Part shown: in pieces, positions 8,858 to 16,188 of the stretch
How the letters are laid out: each line of letters begins with the position of its first letter
Numbering within the stretch: the stretch's first letter is position 1
Origin: an uncultured Victivallales bacterium
GTDB lineage: Bacteria; Verrucomicrobiota; Lentisphaeria; Oligosphaerales; JAFGRS01
DNA length: 18,968 nucleotides
Assembly (NCBI GenBank): GCA_903834675.1
Contig: CAILKC010000166.1
Coordinates: forward strand, 1-18,968
Direction: 5' to 3'
Position numbers and translations under genes: made by a program
Notes under the pieces: generated by a model
Told to the model about the DNA's origin: nothing
The model's database searches: none
Seen by the model: only the letters and a program-made list of their open reading frames with translations

Positions 8858-9147
8858 TTATTGATGAATAACTTAATAGACGGTAATGGTGCTAAATATG
8901 GTCTTAGAAGCGTTTTCATGTACACGAATACATGCCTAGCGTGATCAGCGACGCCATGCCAGCCCTCCGTCTTGCCGTTACGCCGTCGGCAACGGCTTCA
9001 TGCGGCACCGCCAGATCGCACACAGTAACGCGATGGCATCCGGGGTACGGAAGGCAGACATTTTTCATTGGATGATATTTATGGCCAGTAAAAAGCGTTA
9101 TAATGTACTAATTATCCGTAAATGAATGCATTAAGTAGCTCTAAACA

Positions 9148-9170
9148 AATATGTTCTGTGGGAACGGCAC
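9148..9170. repeat. inverted copy of the 30-bp unit core; possible right terminal inverted repeat
   Basis: AATATGTTCTGTGGGAACGG followed by CAC matches the reverse complement of 8635-8657 at 22 of 23 positions. A shared ACTTAAT a little further inside on both sides hints at a longer imperfect inverted repeat. Together with the left repeats it brackets a 500-540 bp AT-rich segment. That arrangement suits a non-autonomous, MITE-like element. No transposase gene is present inside. Confidence 0.6.
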
Positions 9171-9188
9171 TGAACAACGGCACTGAAC
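9163..9188. repeat. 13-bp tandem duplication
   Basis: AACGGCACTGAAC occurs twice in a row (9163-9175 and 9176-9188), directly at the end of the inverted repeat. It may be a slippage product or a duplicated element end. Confidence 0.85.
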
Positions 9189-9201
9189 AACATCGCACGC
9201 T

Positions 9202-9275
9202 CTCGCAACGGTTCGCTCACGAATCTGGCCAGATTGGCCTCATGAGCGCGCCGTTGGTGAGCGAACGGTTGCGAG
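9202..9275. repeat. long imperfect hairpin with internal palindrome
   Basis: The 19-bp arms CTCGCAACGGTTCGCTCAC (9202-9220) and GTGAGCGAACGGTTGCGAG (9257-9275) are complementary except at one position. Between them lies the perfect 14-bp palindrome AATCTGGCCAGATT (9222-9235). No T-run follows on either strand, so it is not a standard terminator. It could be a recombination site, an element end or a structured RNA. A spurious-looking + strand frame covers this region (9122-9328). Confidence 0.7.
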
Positions 9276-9364
9276 TTGAGGCGGAAACGGGAGCGCCGAA
9301 GTTGCGAGTGTACGTCTGCATTTGCTGAGGGCTGGGGCCCGATTTGCAGGCTGAGCTGACGCGC

Positions 9365-11704
9365 TCAATCGGCGCTGGGCAGGATGAGTTTCACCGGACC
9401 GAGCATCCCGCTCGGGAGGCTATCCCGCTCGAAGACGCGCTGCCGTGACTCATACGGCGAGACCGGCGGGCATTTTTCGGCCCAGTAGGTCTCGACTTCA
9501 GCGGGCGAGATCGCGTTGGCGAGCGTGTTCGACACCGTGATGTCGAGCCTGTTTACGCCTTGGCGGAGCCTGACGGCGAACCTGAACGGCCCGAAAAATT
9601 CCCTGCCGACCACCCTGCCGTTGAGCTTCACGGAACAGGCGTATAGGACTTTTCCGAGGTCAAGCACCGCCTTGCCGGCGACCGGACTCACGAACTCCAG
9701 CGAGTAGACGGCATCGCCGCTGAAGCCCCCGCCGACGTATTCCCGCCAGTCGCCCAGCGCGGCTTGGCGAGGCTCTGCTTTCAGCGTCTCTATCTCGTAC
9801 TCGTGCTTCCCGGGACGGTGGCTGACCAGCGGCCGGATCGTCCAGCCGTCTTTCAGCCCGATCTCCGTACCGGAAACCGGTTCCGGCAGAGGGTCGTCGG
9901 CCTTTGCCCCCGTGAGGAACAGCGCGGAGCCGTAGGGCTCGAACTCCCACTCAAAAGCGCCGCCATCCGAGGGCACGCCGTAGAGCTTCCCGTCGTCAGG
10001 CTGGCAGAGCACGATACTCCCCCGGTCGGGAATGCCGATCTTCAGTTTCACCGTCTCTGCCGCCTCGTTCGTGAAGAAGTAGAGCGCCTGTTTCCCGAGC
10101 AGCCGTTTGCAGACACGGATGCTGTCACTTGCCGGGGTCAGCCTAACCAGCGGCGCGACCTGGGAGAGGGTGTCTGGACCCACGACCCTGCCGCCGGAGC
10201 GGCTGAAGGCGTTCACCGCGGCGGCGGCGTTGTCCGTGACCCACTCTGAGGGCGGCATGACGAGGGTGTTGTAACGCATCCTCCCAATCTTCAGGATACC
10301 GTTCTCAATCACGGCTTCAGAAAGCTGGTCATCGTCGATAAAATCGAAGTCGCACTGCATCTGCAGGAGCTTTTCAGAGAGAAGGTTGTGGTGCTCAATG
10401 GCGGCCTCCCTGTCCTTCCCGCCAGCCCAGATCGAGCGGACGTCATGGTAAAACGCGGTCGTCGCGGCCGGCCTGCCCTGCGACAGCATGTAGCCCAGGC
10501 GCGAGATATAGCGATGGAGCAGGTCAGAATACTTCCAGAGCGGGTCGACCGGACCCAGGTGCGGACGGCAGCCCGCCATCCCGTGGTCGCGCCGGGTCTG
10601 AGTGATGTTGCTGAGGACAAACGTCGTGATCCCCCGCACGAGGAGATAGTCGATCAGCCACTTCATCTGCCGGGGCTGGATCCCGTTCCCGTAGACCGCA
10701 AACACCTCGGCGAGCGCGAAACGCCGCCCGGTCTGATGAGCCACCGAGGAGGCGTACTTCGGGAACACGTGGCTCCGTACGCCGGGGAAAAGCTGTCGCC
10801 AGATGACGTCGACTCCTGGCAGGTCGAGAGCGCGCAAGGCGCGGAGGATATGCCCGAAACCGTAGTCTGCATTGCCTCGCGGCTCATCCTCGCCGTTGAG
10901 GTGACCTCCCGAGATGAGGCTGTTCTTCCTGCACCATTTCCGGATCGGGAGCATGAACCGCTCGAGGAAGAGCTGCGAGCAGGTATCATGGAAGTCCACC
11001 CGTACCCTCTGGATCTCCCGATTCGCCGACGGGTACTTCAGCAGGTCCGCCAGATACGGTTCCAGCGCATAGCCTTTGCGGCGGCGGAATACCGTGCCGA
11101 AGTCAGCGGTCCAGGTCAGACGGGAGCCCGGCTGGGTTGACGGCAGGGAGGGTTCATCCATGAACGCGAAGCGGATGGTCTTGCCGAAGTGCTTCCCAAC
11201 CGACAGCCTGTGGCGCTCATGGGTTAACCGGATGAAATGGTCCGTGACTCCCGGCGTGATGAGGTTCGGGTACGGCGCCGGGCCGCGCGGTTCGTAGGGT
11301 TCTCTGGACACCTCGGGTCCGTTGCCATGGTCGACAATGTAGGTGCGTGCATACCTCTCGGGGTCGATCTTCATGATCTGTCCGCAGGCACCGCCTGAGG
11401 GCCAGCCGCCCTCGTCGTAAAGCCAGTAGTTCAGGCCGAGACGTTCGCACTCCGCGACCACCTTTTTGATCACCTTGAAGTACTCGGGTGAAAGGTACGG
11501 CGGCTCCATCGCGGACGGCATGGTGGTCGGGCGGAACTCCTTGGGAAACGGGTGGAGGCATACCGAGCGAGCGCCCTGCGCTGCCATATCCCGCAGCTGG
11601 CTGATCAGCTCCTTCACGTCCATCTTGTCGTTGATGCACCAGAAATAGCCTGGACGGTACACTTCCGGCGGTTCGCTGAATTCGCCTCTTCTGACACCCG
11701 GCAT
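9365..11704 (-). CDS. GH106-like glycoside hydrolase (alpha-L-rhamnosidase-type)
   Basis: This 779-residue protein is probably a glycosidase. The N-terminal half reads as a TIM-barrel: FWCINDKMD, then GARSVCLHPFP, then the characteristic WLYDEGGWPSGG (94-105) and an acidic motif FAFMDEPS with E184. A second acidic candidate is E333 in ALAEVFAVYG. The region about 410-500 resembles the Rossmann-like domain that follows such barrels (FYHDVRSIW, FDFIDDDQL). The C-terminus (about 640-760) looks like a galactose-binding beta-sandwich (LNGRVVGREFFGPF, LDITVSNTLAN). No signal peptide is visible, so it is likely cytoplasmic. GAGGGAG upstream supports this ATG. It lies 92 bp after the GH109-like gene and is probably co-transcribed. 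Family placement rests on motif memory; substrate is unknown. Its 3' end is duplicated at 8445-8627. Confidence 0.78.
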   Translation of the reverse strand: MPGVRRGEFSEPPEVYRPGYFWCINDKMDVKELISQLRDMAAQGARSVCLHPFPKEFRPTTMPSAMEPPYLSPEYFKVIKKVVAECERLGLNYWLYDEGGWPSGGACGQIMKIDPERYARTYIVDHGNGPEVSREPYEPRGPAPYPNLITPGVTDHFIRLTHERHRLSVGKHFGKTIRFAFMDEPSLPSTQPGSRLTWTADFGTVFRRRKGYALEPYLADLLKYPSANREIQRVRVDFHDTCSQLFLERFMLPIRKWCRKNSLISGGHLNGEDEPRGNADYGFGHILRALRALDLPGVDVIWRQLFPGVRSHVFPKYASSVAHQTGRRFALAEVFAVYGNGIQPRQMKWLIDYLLVRGITTFVLSNITQTRRDHGMAGCRPHLGPVDPLWKYSDLLHRYISRLGYMLSQGRPAATTAFYHDVRSIWAGGKDREAAIEHHNLLSEKLLQMQCDFDFIDDDQLSEAVIENGILKIGRMRYNTLVMPPSEWVTDNAAAAVNAFSRSGGRVVGPDTLSQVAPLVRLTPASDSIRVCKRLLGKQALYFFTNEAAETVKLKIGIPDRGSIVLCQPDDGKLYGVPSDGGAFEWEFEPYGSALFLTGAKADDPLPEPVSGTEIGLKDGWTIRPLVSHRPGKHEYEIETLKAEPRQAALGDWREYVGGGFSGDAVYSLEFVSPVAGKAVLDLGKVLYACSVKLNGRVVGREFFGPFRFAVRLRQGVNRLDITVSNTLANAISPAEVETYWAEKCPPVSPYESRQRVFERDSLPSGMLGPVKLILPSAD

Positions 11705-11796
11705 GTTCTGCTCCCTCTTCCCCTAGCGCCCGGCGGCTTCTCCGTCCTCTGCTCTCGGGTCCCCATCGTTCGCCCGTGCCGAGTTCGGCCCGCGGG

Positions 11797-13053
11797 TCAT
11801 TGCCGCTCCGGGATCAGATCGAGCGAGTAGGCGCCGTTGTCGGGTGCCTCGCGGCAGATCCAGGCGCCGTTGGTGAAGTCCGGCACCGGCACCGGCATCC
11901 CGCCCATGGCCACGGACTGCTCGCTCAGGCAAGTGATCGCCATCCAGGCCGCGGTGTCGTACACATCGATGGGCGGGGCCTTGCGTTCCTGCACACTCTC
12001 GACAAAGGCGCGCAACGCCAGGTAGTCCATGCCGCCGTGTCCGCCGCGCAAGCCATACTCCTGGTACTGCTTCCAGAGTGGGTGCTGGAACTCCTCCATG
12101 TAGGCCTTGTCGCTCTCCCAGCGGTGGGTCCAGTAGGCGGGGTCGTGCGGCGAGCGGCCCTCGAGGTAGATCGAGCGGTTATCCTCCATCCAGATGCCGC
12201 GCGTGCCTTGGATGCGGCCGCCGCGGGAGTAGGGCCGCGGGAGCGTGCAGTCATGAGTGAGCAAGATGGTCTCACCGTTGGCACACTTGATCATCGTGTT
12301 GACAATATCGCCCTGATTGACCTGCCGTTGCGCCAGCGGCTCGCCGGCGCGGTGCTCCTTGAGCCAGGCGGGTAGCCCGGCCGCTTTGGACGCCATGCTG
12401 ACCAGCGACACCATGCGGTTGCCGCGGTTGAGGTTCAGGTACTTGGCAATCGGTCCCAGCTCGTGGGTCGGGTACAGCTCGCCGTTGCGGTGCAGGAAGT
12501 TGTTCTGGCGGTAATGCCGGTTGATGTCCCCCTTACCGATCTCCTCGCGCAGATCGTGCTGATATCCGCCCTGACAATGGACCAGTTCGCCGAACACGCC
12601 CTGCTTGACCATGTTGAGCAGCGCCATCTCCTCCTGGCCGTAGCAGCAGTTCTCCAGCAGCATACAGGGTTGCCGGGCTTCTTCGCTGCCCCGCACCAGC
12701 TGCCAACATTCCTCCACGGACGCCGCGCCGCCTACCTCCATGGCGACACCCTTGCCAGCTTTCATCGCGTCGACGGCGATCAGGGCGTGCGTGGTCCAGG
12801 AAGACATGACCACGACCGCTTCGAGATCGTCGCGCTGGTTGAGTTCGCGGTAATCCAGCGTGCCTTCAGGCATGAATCCCTGCTTGTCGCAGGCCACCTG
12901 GCGGGCGCGCTCCACCCGATCCGCGTAAACGTCGCAGACTGCGGCGATCCGCACATCAGGCATGCCAAGCAGGGTCTGCATCTGTCCGGTGCCGCGCCCG
13001 CCCAGGCCCACGATGCCCAGGCGTATGGCGCGTCCCTGTTCTCCCATCTTCAT
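11797..13053 (-). CDS. Gfo/Idh/MocA family protein, GH109-like
   Basis: This 418-residue NAD(P)-binding protein has the Rossmann motif GIVGLGGRGTGQ (13-24) and the family's C-terminal alpha/beta domain. Several blocks resemble GH109, the NAD+-dependent alpha-N-acetylgalactosaminidase group: MEVGGAASVEECWQL (105-119), ENCCYGQEEMALLNMV (134-149), YPTHELGPIAKYLN (194-207), PRPYSRGGRIQGTRG (272-286), GLRGGHGGMDYL (334-345) and VPVPDFTNGAW (388-398). The usual EKP of sugar dehydrogenases is replaced by MEVGG. I start at the ATG at 13053, where AGGA lies 6 bp upstream. The frame stays open to 13338 but that extension looks non-coding. There is no twin-arginine signal, unlike many GH109 proteins, so it is probably cytoplasmic. 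Glycosidase versus oxidoreductase activity is not settled. Confidence 0.85.
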   Translation of the reverse strand: MKMGEQGRAIRLGIVGLGGRGTGQMQTLLGMPDVRIAAVCDVYADRVERARQVACDKQGFMPEGTLDYRELNQRDDLEAVVVMSSWTTHALIAVDAMKAGKGVAMEVGGAASVEECWQLVRGSEEARQPCMLLENCCYGQEEMALLNMVKQGVFGELVHCQGGYQHDLREEIGKGDINRHYRQNNFLHRNGELYPTHELGPIAKYLNLNRGNRMVSLVSMASKAAGLPAWLKEHRAGEPLAQRQVNQGDIVNTMIKCANGETILLTHDCTLPRPYSRGGRIQGTRGIWMEDNRSIYLEGRSPHDPAYWTHRWESDKAYMEEFQHPLWKQYQEYGLRGGHGGMDYLALRAFVESVQERKAPPIDVYDTAAWMAITCLSEQSVAMGGMPVPVPDFTNGAWICREAPDNGAYSLDLIPERQ

Positions 13054-13391
13054 TGACTTTCCTGCCTCCGTTGTGCCGCCAAGTCGACGCTGGAATATCT
13101 TGCTGAGAGTGAGAGGGCTAGGCCCGGCCGGAATGACCTCGGCGCCCCGCGGGCCCGCAACCACGTTCCGGACGCCAGGAGCCAGATCCCCATGGCAGCC
13201 TACACGTCGCCAGCCACCCGCGGGACTGCCAACTCTCCCAGGCAACGAGCCGTAACGATACCCCGCGGCGGGGGCGGATGCAATGAGCGGGGAAGACGGC
13301 AAGGAGACCCCCGAGACGCCGGATTGCAGGGCCGACAAGACACAACCCTAAGAGCACCGGGGCGCTGAAGCCTGAACGTGCGGCCCTCGTG
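13054..13391 (-). other. intergenic gap upstream of the Gfo/Idh gene
   Basis: These 338 bp are GC-rich and hold no convincing gene. The gap follows the stop of the ceramidase-like gene on the same strand. A separate promoter for the Gfo/Idh-glycosidase pair could lie here, but I cannot point to one. Confidence 0.4.
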
Positions 13392-14687
13392 TCAGCCGCG
13401 GTCGCGTTGCCACAGTTGCTGCAACAAGCCCTGCGCCGCTTCTACCAACTTCCGGGTGCCCTCGACCCCTGTCTGGCTGACCCAGCTATGTAGCGGCTCA
13501 TACCCGCCGCCCTGCTCCGCCGCCTCGGTGACCAGGTAGCCGATGTAATCGCCACCCAGTTCCACCGGACAGGTCCAGGGAAATGGGCTCGCACTCTTCA
13601 TCGCCAGTCCCCACTCGACAAACAACTCACCCGGAACGCTGGCAAAGGCAACCTCGCCGATCCGCCACGCCTGGACCAGGGTTGCGATGTCCGTCTGGCC
13701 GCGCTGGCGCAGGAACGCCTCCGAAGCAGCAAACCACTTCTGCAGTTCCTCCGACCAGCCTGAAGTGCGCCGCCGAGCCTCTTCGTCGGGACGGAACGCC
13801 CGGGCTGGCACCACGACCTCCTGCTTGACCGCTCGGATTGCCACCGGACCGTCGCTGACCTGGCGCTTGTCAAGCAACCCGATGATCTCGTCCGCAAGCC
13901 GGTTGCCCAGTTCACGCCAACGCACCAAGGGGTTGACATCGCCCGAGGCGCCAGGCACAAAAATCGAGACCACCTTCGCGCCGTAGCGCTCCCGCAGTCG
14001 CGCCGCCGTGACCGCCGGGTAATCGGCACTGAAGCGCGAACCAAAGTTGGCATTGGTGTGGCAGCTGAAATGCCAAAGGACGGCCAGTGGCGTGCCCTGA
14101 ACGTCATCAAAGCAGAGAACGTTGACTTCCGGGTCGCTCAGAGAGGCGTACCCGAGGCTCTGCGTGCCCACCTCGCCACGCGGCAGCATCCAACTGTTGC
14201 GATCGTGACCATCCTTGTAGCGCAGGCGCCGACTGGCAGCAACGCCTTCACAATACCCCCGGCAGTGACTCAGTCGGGCCGGTTGCTTCGCGCGGTCCGC
14301 CTGGACGACGGCCTGGGCAAACTGCTCCGGGAGCCCTTGCCGCCACTGCAAGTCCGCGGCTGTCGCACCCTCAAGGTAGACTTCCGCTTCCGCGATCGGT
14401 CCGGTGTGCGTGTGCGTTGCCGCCCACACAATCCGATCTTCCGGGATGCCGGTGCGCTGAGCTGCCAGGCGTACGCAGGCATCGCCGGTACAGCGCGGCA
14501 ATGTCGCCAGGTCGAGCACCACCACGGCCAGGCGCTCGCCACCGCCTTCCAATACGATGGCCTTGGCCAACAAGGGATCGTCGACGCCTTTGGACGGGCG
14601 GGGCACGAGGGAACCTACCATGCCGGTGCCAACGGCCGGGGTGATGACGGTCTCAGCCGCTCCGACAAAAAGAATGGGTGCGTTCAT
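13392..14687 (-). CDS. neutral/alkaline ceramidase N-terminal-domain-like protein
   Basis: The 431-residue protein resembles the metal-dependent amidase domain of neutral ceramidase, which cleaves the amide bond of ceramides. Recognisable blocks are VGAAETVITPAVG at the very start, the zinc-site AATHTHTGP (H92, H94), WHFSCHTNANFG (H210), SADYPAVTAARLRERYG, GASGDVNPL (247-254), and SVPGELFVEWG with likely ligand E354. The C-terminal GYLVTEAAEQGGGYE matches the family's Tyr-containing block. In classical ceramidases the GDVSPN motif carries the nucleophilic Ser; here it reads GDVNPL, so ceramide cleavage is doubtful. The ATG at 14687 is preceded by GGGAGGG. The open frame beyond it lacks homology. 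There is no signal peptide and no C-terminal beta domain of full ceramidases. It lies 91 bp after the pseudopilin gene. Confidence 0.82.
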   Translation of the reverse strand: MNAPILFVGAAETVITPAVGTGMVGSLVPRPSKGVDDPLLAKAIVLEGGGERLAVVVLDLATLPRCTGDACVRLAAQRTGIPEDRIVWAATHTHTGPIAEAEVYLEGATAADLQWRQGLPEQFAQAVVQADRAKQPARLSHCRGYCEGVAASRRLRYKDGHDRNSWMLPRGEVGTQSLGYASLSDPEVNVLCFDDVQGTPLAVLWHFSCHTNANFGSRFSADYPAVTAARLRERYGAKVVSIFVPGASGDVNPLVRWRELGNRLADEIIGLLDKRQVSDGPVAIRAVKQEVVVPARAFRPDEEARRRTSGWSEELQKWFAASEAFLRQRGQTDIATLVQAWRIGEVAFASVPGELFVEWGLAMKSASPFPWTCPVELGGDYIGYLVTEAAEQGGGYEPLHSWVSQTGVEGTRKLVEAAQGLLQQLWQRDRG

Positions 14688-14778
14688 TTTGCCCTCCCGA
14701 TTGTACCCCACATGCGAAGAACGATCACGATCACCGCCGCCGCGGTCCTGCTTTGAGCAGCGCGAGGCCGGTCGGTCT

Positions 14779-15459
14779 CTATTCCCGGGGCTGCCAGGTG
14801 ATGTCGTTCTCGCGGTTGTCCGGGACGCCGTCGGTGAGGTAGATAGCGCGTCGCCCATACCAACTCACGTGGCCGTCCCAGAAGCCGATGTTAGCGCCAT
14901 CGTGATGGCGGGGCTGACGGTTGGCCCCGACCTTGATGATGCGGTACCGGTTGTCCTTCAGAACGGTGTTGTCAGGAGGGACTGCCTTCTCAAACGCGAA
15001 GCAGGGGATCTCGTTGCAGTCGGCGAGAAGGGCCACGTTGTTGTATCGGTTCACATCGGTGTCGCTGTAGTGGTACAGGAGGCCATTGTAACCGTAGCTG
15101 AGAGGCCAGCGTTCCACCGGGTCAATGATGTAGCCGAAACTCGCCATCTCCACCTCGGTTCGCCGGTCGCTGGGGCAGACGAAAACCTGCTTGTTGCTGA
15201 TGTAGGAGAGCACCCGCGCATACCACCAGTCCTCAATGTTCCTGGTGTTCGACTGCGAGGGGAAGATGTTGCCGTTGTCCGACACGTACAGATTCACGGC
15301 AACCACAAGCTGTCTTAGATTCGAGCCGCAAGTTGTCATTCTCGCCTTCTCCTTCGACCGGTTGAGGGCGGGAAGAACGATCGCGGCCAGAATCGCAATG
15401 ATAGCGATCACTACCAGCAGTTCGATGAGTGTAAACCCGTGGCCTTGTTTCGTTTCCAT
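14779..15459 (-). CDS. type II secretion-like pseudopilin, prepilin N-methylation domain protein
   Basis: This 226-residue protein carries a class III prepilin leader: METKQGHG followed by [21 protein letters not shown], with cleavage expected after the Gly and a Glu at position 5 of the mature chain. The globular part has [20 protein letters not shown], a CPSDRR segment and a C-terminal [11 protein letters not shown] close to the H-X9-DG signature. These proteins are hugely expanded in Planctomycetota, Lentisphaerota and Verrucomicrobiota, where many are surface-associated and their role is unknown. ATG at 15459 is chosen because GAGGGG lies about 9 bp upstream. A GTG three codons earlier is too close to that site. 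No secretion machinery genes are nearby. It opens a - strand group of catabolic genes. Confidence 0.9.
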   Translation of the reverse strand: METKQGHGFTLIELLVVIAIIAILAAIVLPALNRSKEKARMTTCGSNLRQLVVAVNLYVSDNGNIFPSQSNTRNIEDWWYARVLSYISNKQVFVCPSDRRTEVEMASFGYIIDPVERWPLSYGYNGLLYHYSDTDVNRYNNVALLADCNEIPCFAFEKAVPPDNTVLKDNRYRIIKVGANRQPRHHDGANIGFWDGHVSWYGRRAIYLTDGVPDNRENDITWQPRE

Positions 15460-15517
15460 TGCAGCCACCCCTCTTGTTCATGCGGCAAACGACCAACGCT
15501 CGGAGGCGTTCTAACCT

Positions 15518-15554
15518 GGGTTATTAACGGGGTTGGCGGCCTCGGGAATAACCC
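15518..15554. promoter_or_regulatory. inverted repeat upstream of the pseudopilin gene, possible operator
   Basis: GGGTTATT (15518-15525) and AATAACCC (15547-15554) form perfect 8-bp arms with a 21-bp spacer, 60-95 bp upstream of the pseudopilin start. The position suits a regulator site, but no regulator is known. Confidence 0.3.
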
Positions 15555-16188
15555 ACCCGCGCCGCCATGAATTGCGGCGCAGGTTTCGGCGCACTCAGAC
15601 AAGATTCACCCTACCACAATAACCGACAGCGCGGGGCTTTTCTCCCTCCTCGTGGGCGCAGGTCAGTTCCGCAGGGGTTTGCTGGTATGGGATTTGACCG
15701 CGATCTTCGGGATGTCCCGCACCTGCCCGGGGGCTCGGCTGGAGGGCAAGAGCAGTCCTGCTGGTCGGCAGACGCATCGCCGCCGCCGCCCCGCCGCCCG
15801 GCGGGGCGCTCACCCCAGACGGCGGCGGGCCGGGTCGGCGAAGCCGCCCCTGCCCTCCAAACCTCGGGATGGCGCCGCCGTTTGTCGAACGTCCCGCCAG
15901 AACGTGTCGATGGGTCCCCGGTGCGCCTGCGGGCTGTTCCCCTTCCAGGGCTTGCCAGCCACTACCGTGGAAATGGGAAGCCCGATTAGATGGCTTTGTC
16001 GTCACCACCCAACCGGTTCCAGTCCTACACCAGGCCACCCGCCAACGTTTCAGGCGGTGAATTGCCGGCAGTTCCGGTAAACTGTGCGTCCTTTCTGAAT
16101 ACGCGCCTTTCCGCTTGCCACTTCTCGCGCGCGCTCTTTACGCGGATGACTCTGCCAGGAAGACCGACCTCCTCAAGAAGGAAGGGCG
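15555..16188. other. gene-poor, very GC-rich stretch
   Basis: Overlapping open frames exist on both strands, but they are rich in Arg, Pro and Gly, share no recognisable motif and look like artefacts of high GC. A tight palindrome with 9-bp arms lies at 15788-15807 (GCCCCGCCG and CGGCGGGGC), and a weaker GCGCCG/CGGCGC pair near 15560-15585. I see no gene here. The stretch could be an interspersed intergenic repeat, which cannot be tested from one window. Confidence 0.4.

Larger units (their letters stand above)
8626..8969. repeat. 172-bp tandem duplication in AT-rich island
   Basis: Copy A spans 8626-8797 and copy B 8798-8969. They are the same length and differ at about 7 positions. Each begins with two head-to-tail 30-bp units, followed by a 112-bp AT-rich part. 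That part contains a CATGTA-N6-TACATG inverted repeat (8745-8762 and 8917-8934) and the sequence GCGTGATCAGCGACGC. The base composition is clearly lower in GC than the flanking genes, suggesting foreign origin. Confidence 0.93.

Noticed and set aside
8626..8969. CRISPR array
   Set aside because: Repeats are directly adjacent without unique spacers of constant length, and no cas gene is present.
9099..9104. perfect TATAAT on the + strand
   Set aside because: No -35 at proper spacing, AT-rich surroundings where such hexamers arise easily, and no convincing + strand gene follows.
9122..9328. 68-codon + strand frame
   Set aside because: It runs through the inverted-repeat copy, the 13-bp tandem and the hairpin, so it is a by-product of repeats.
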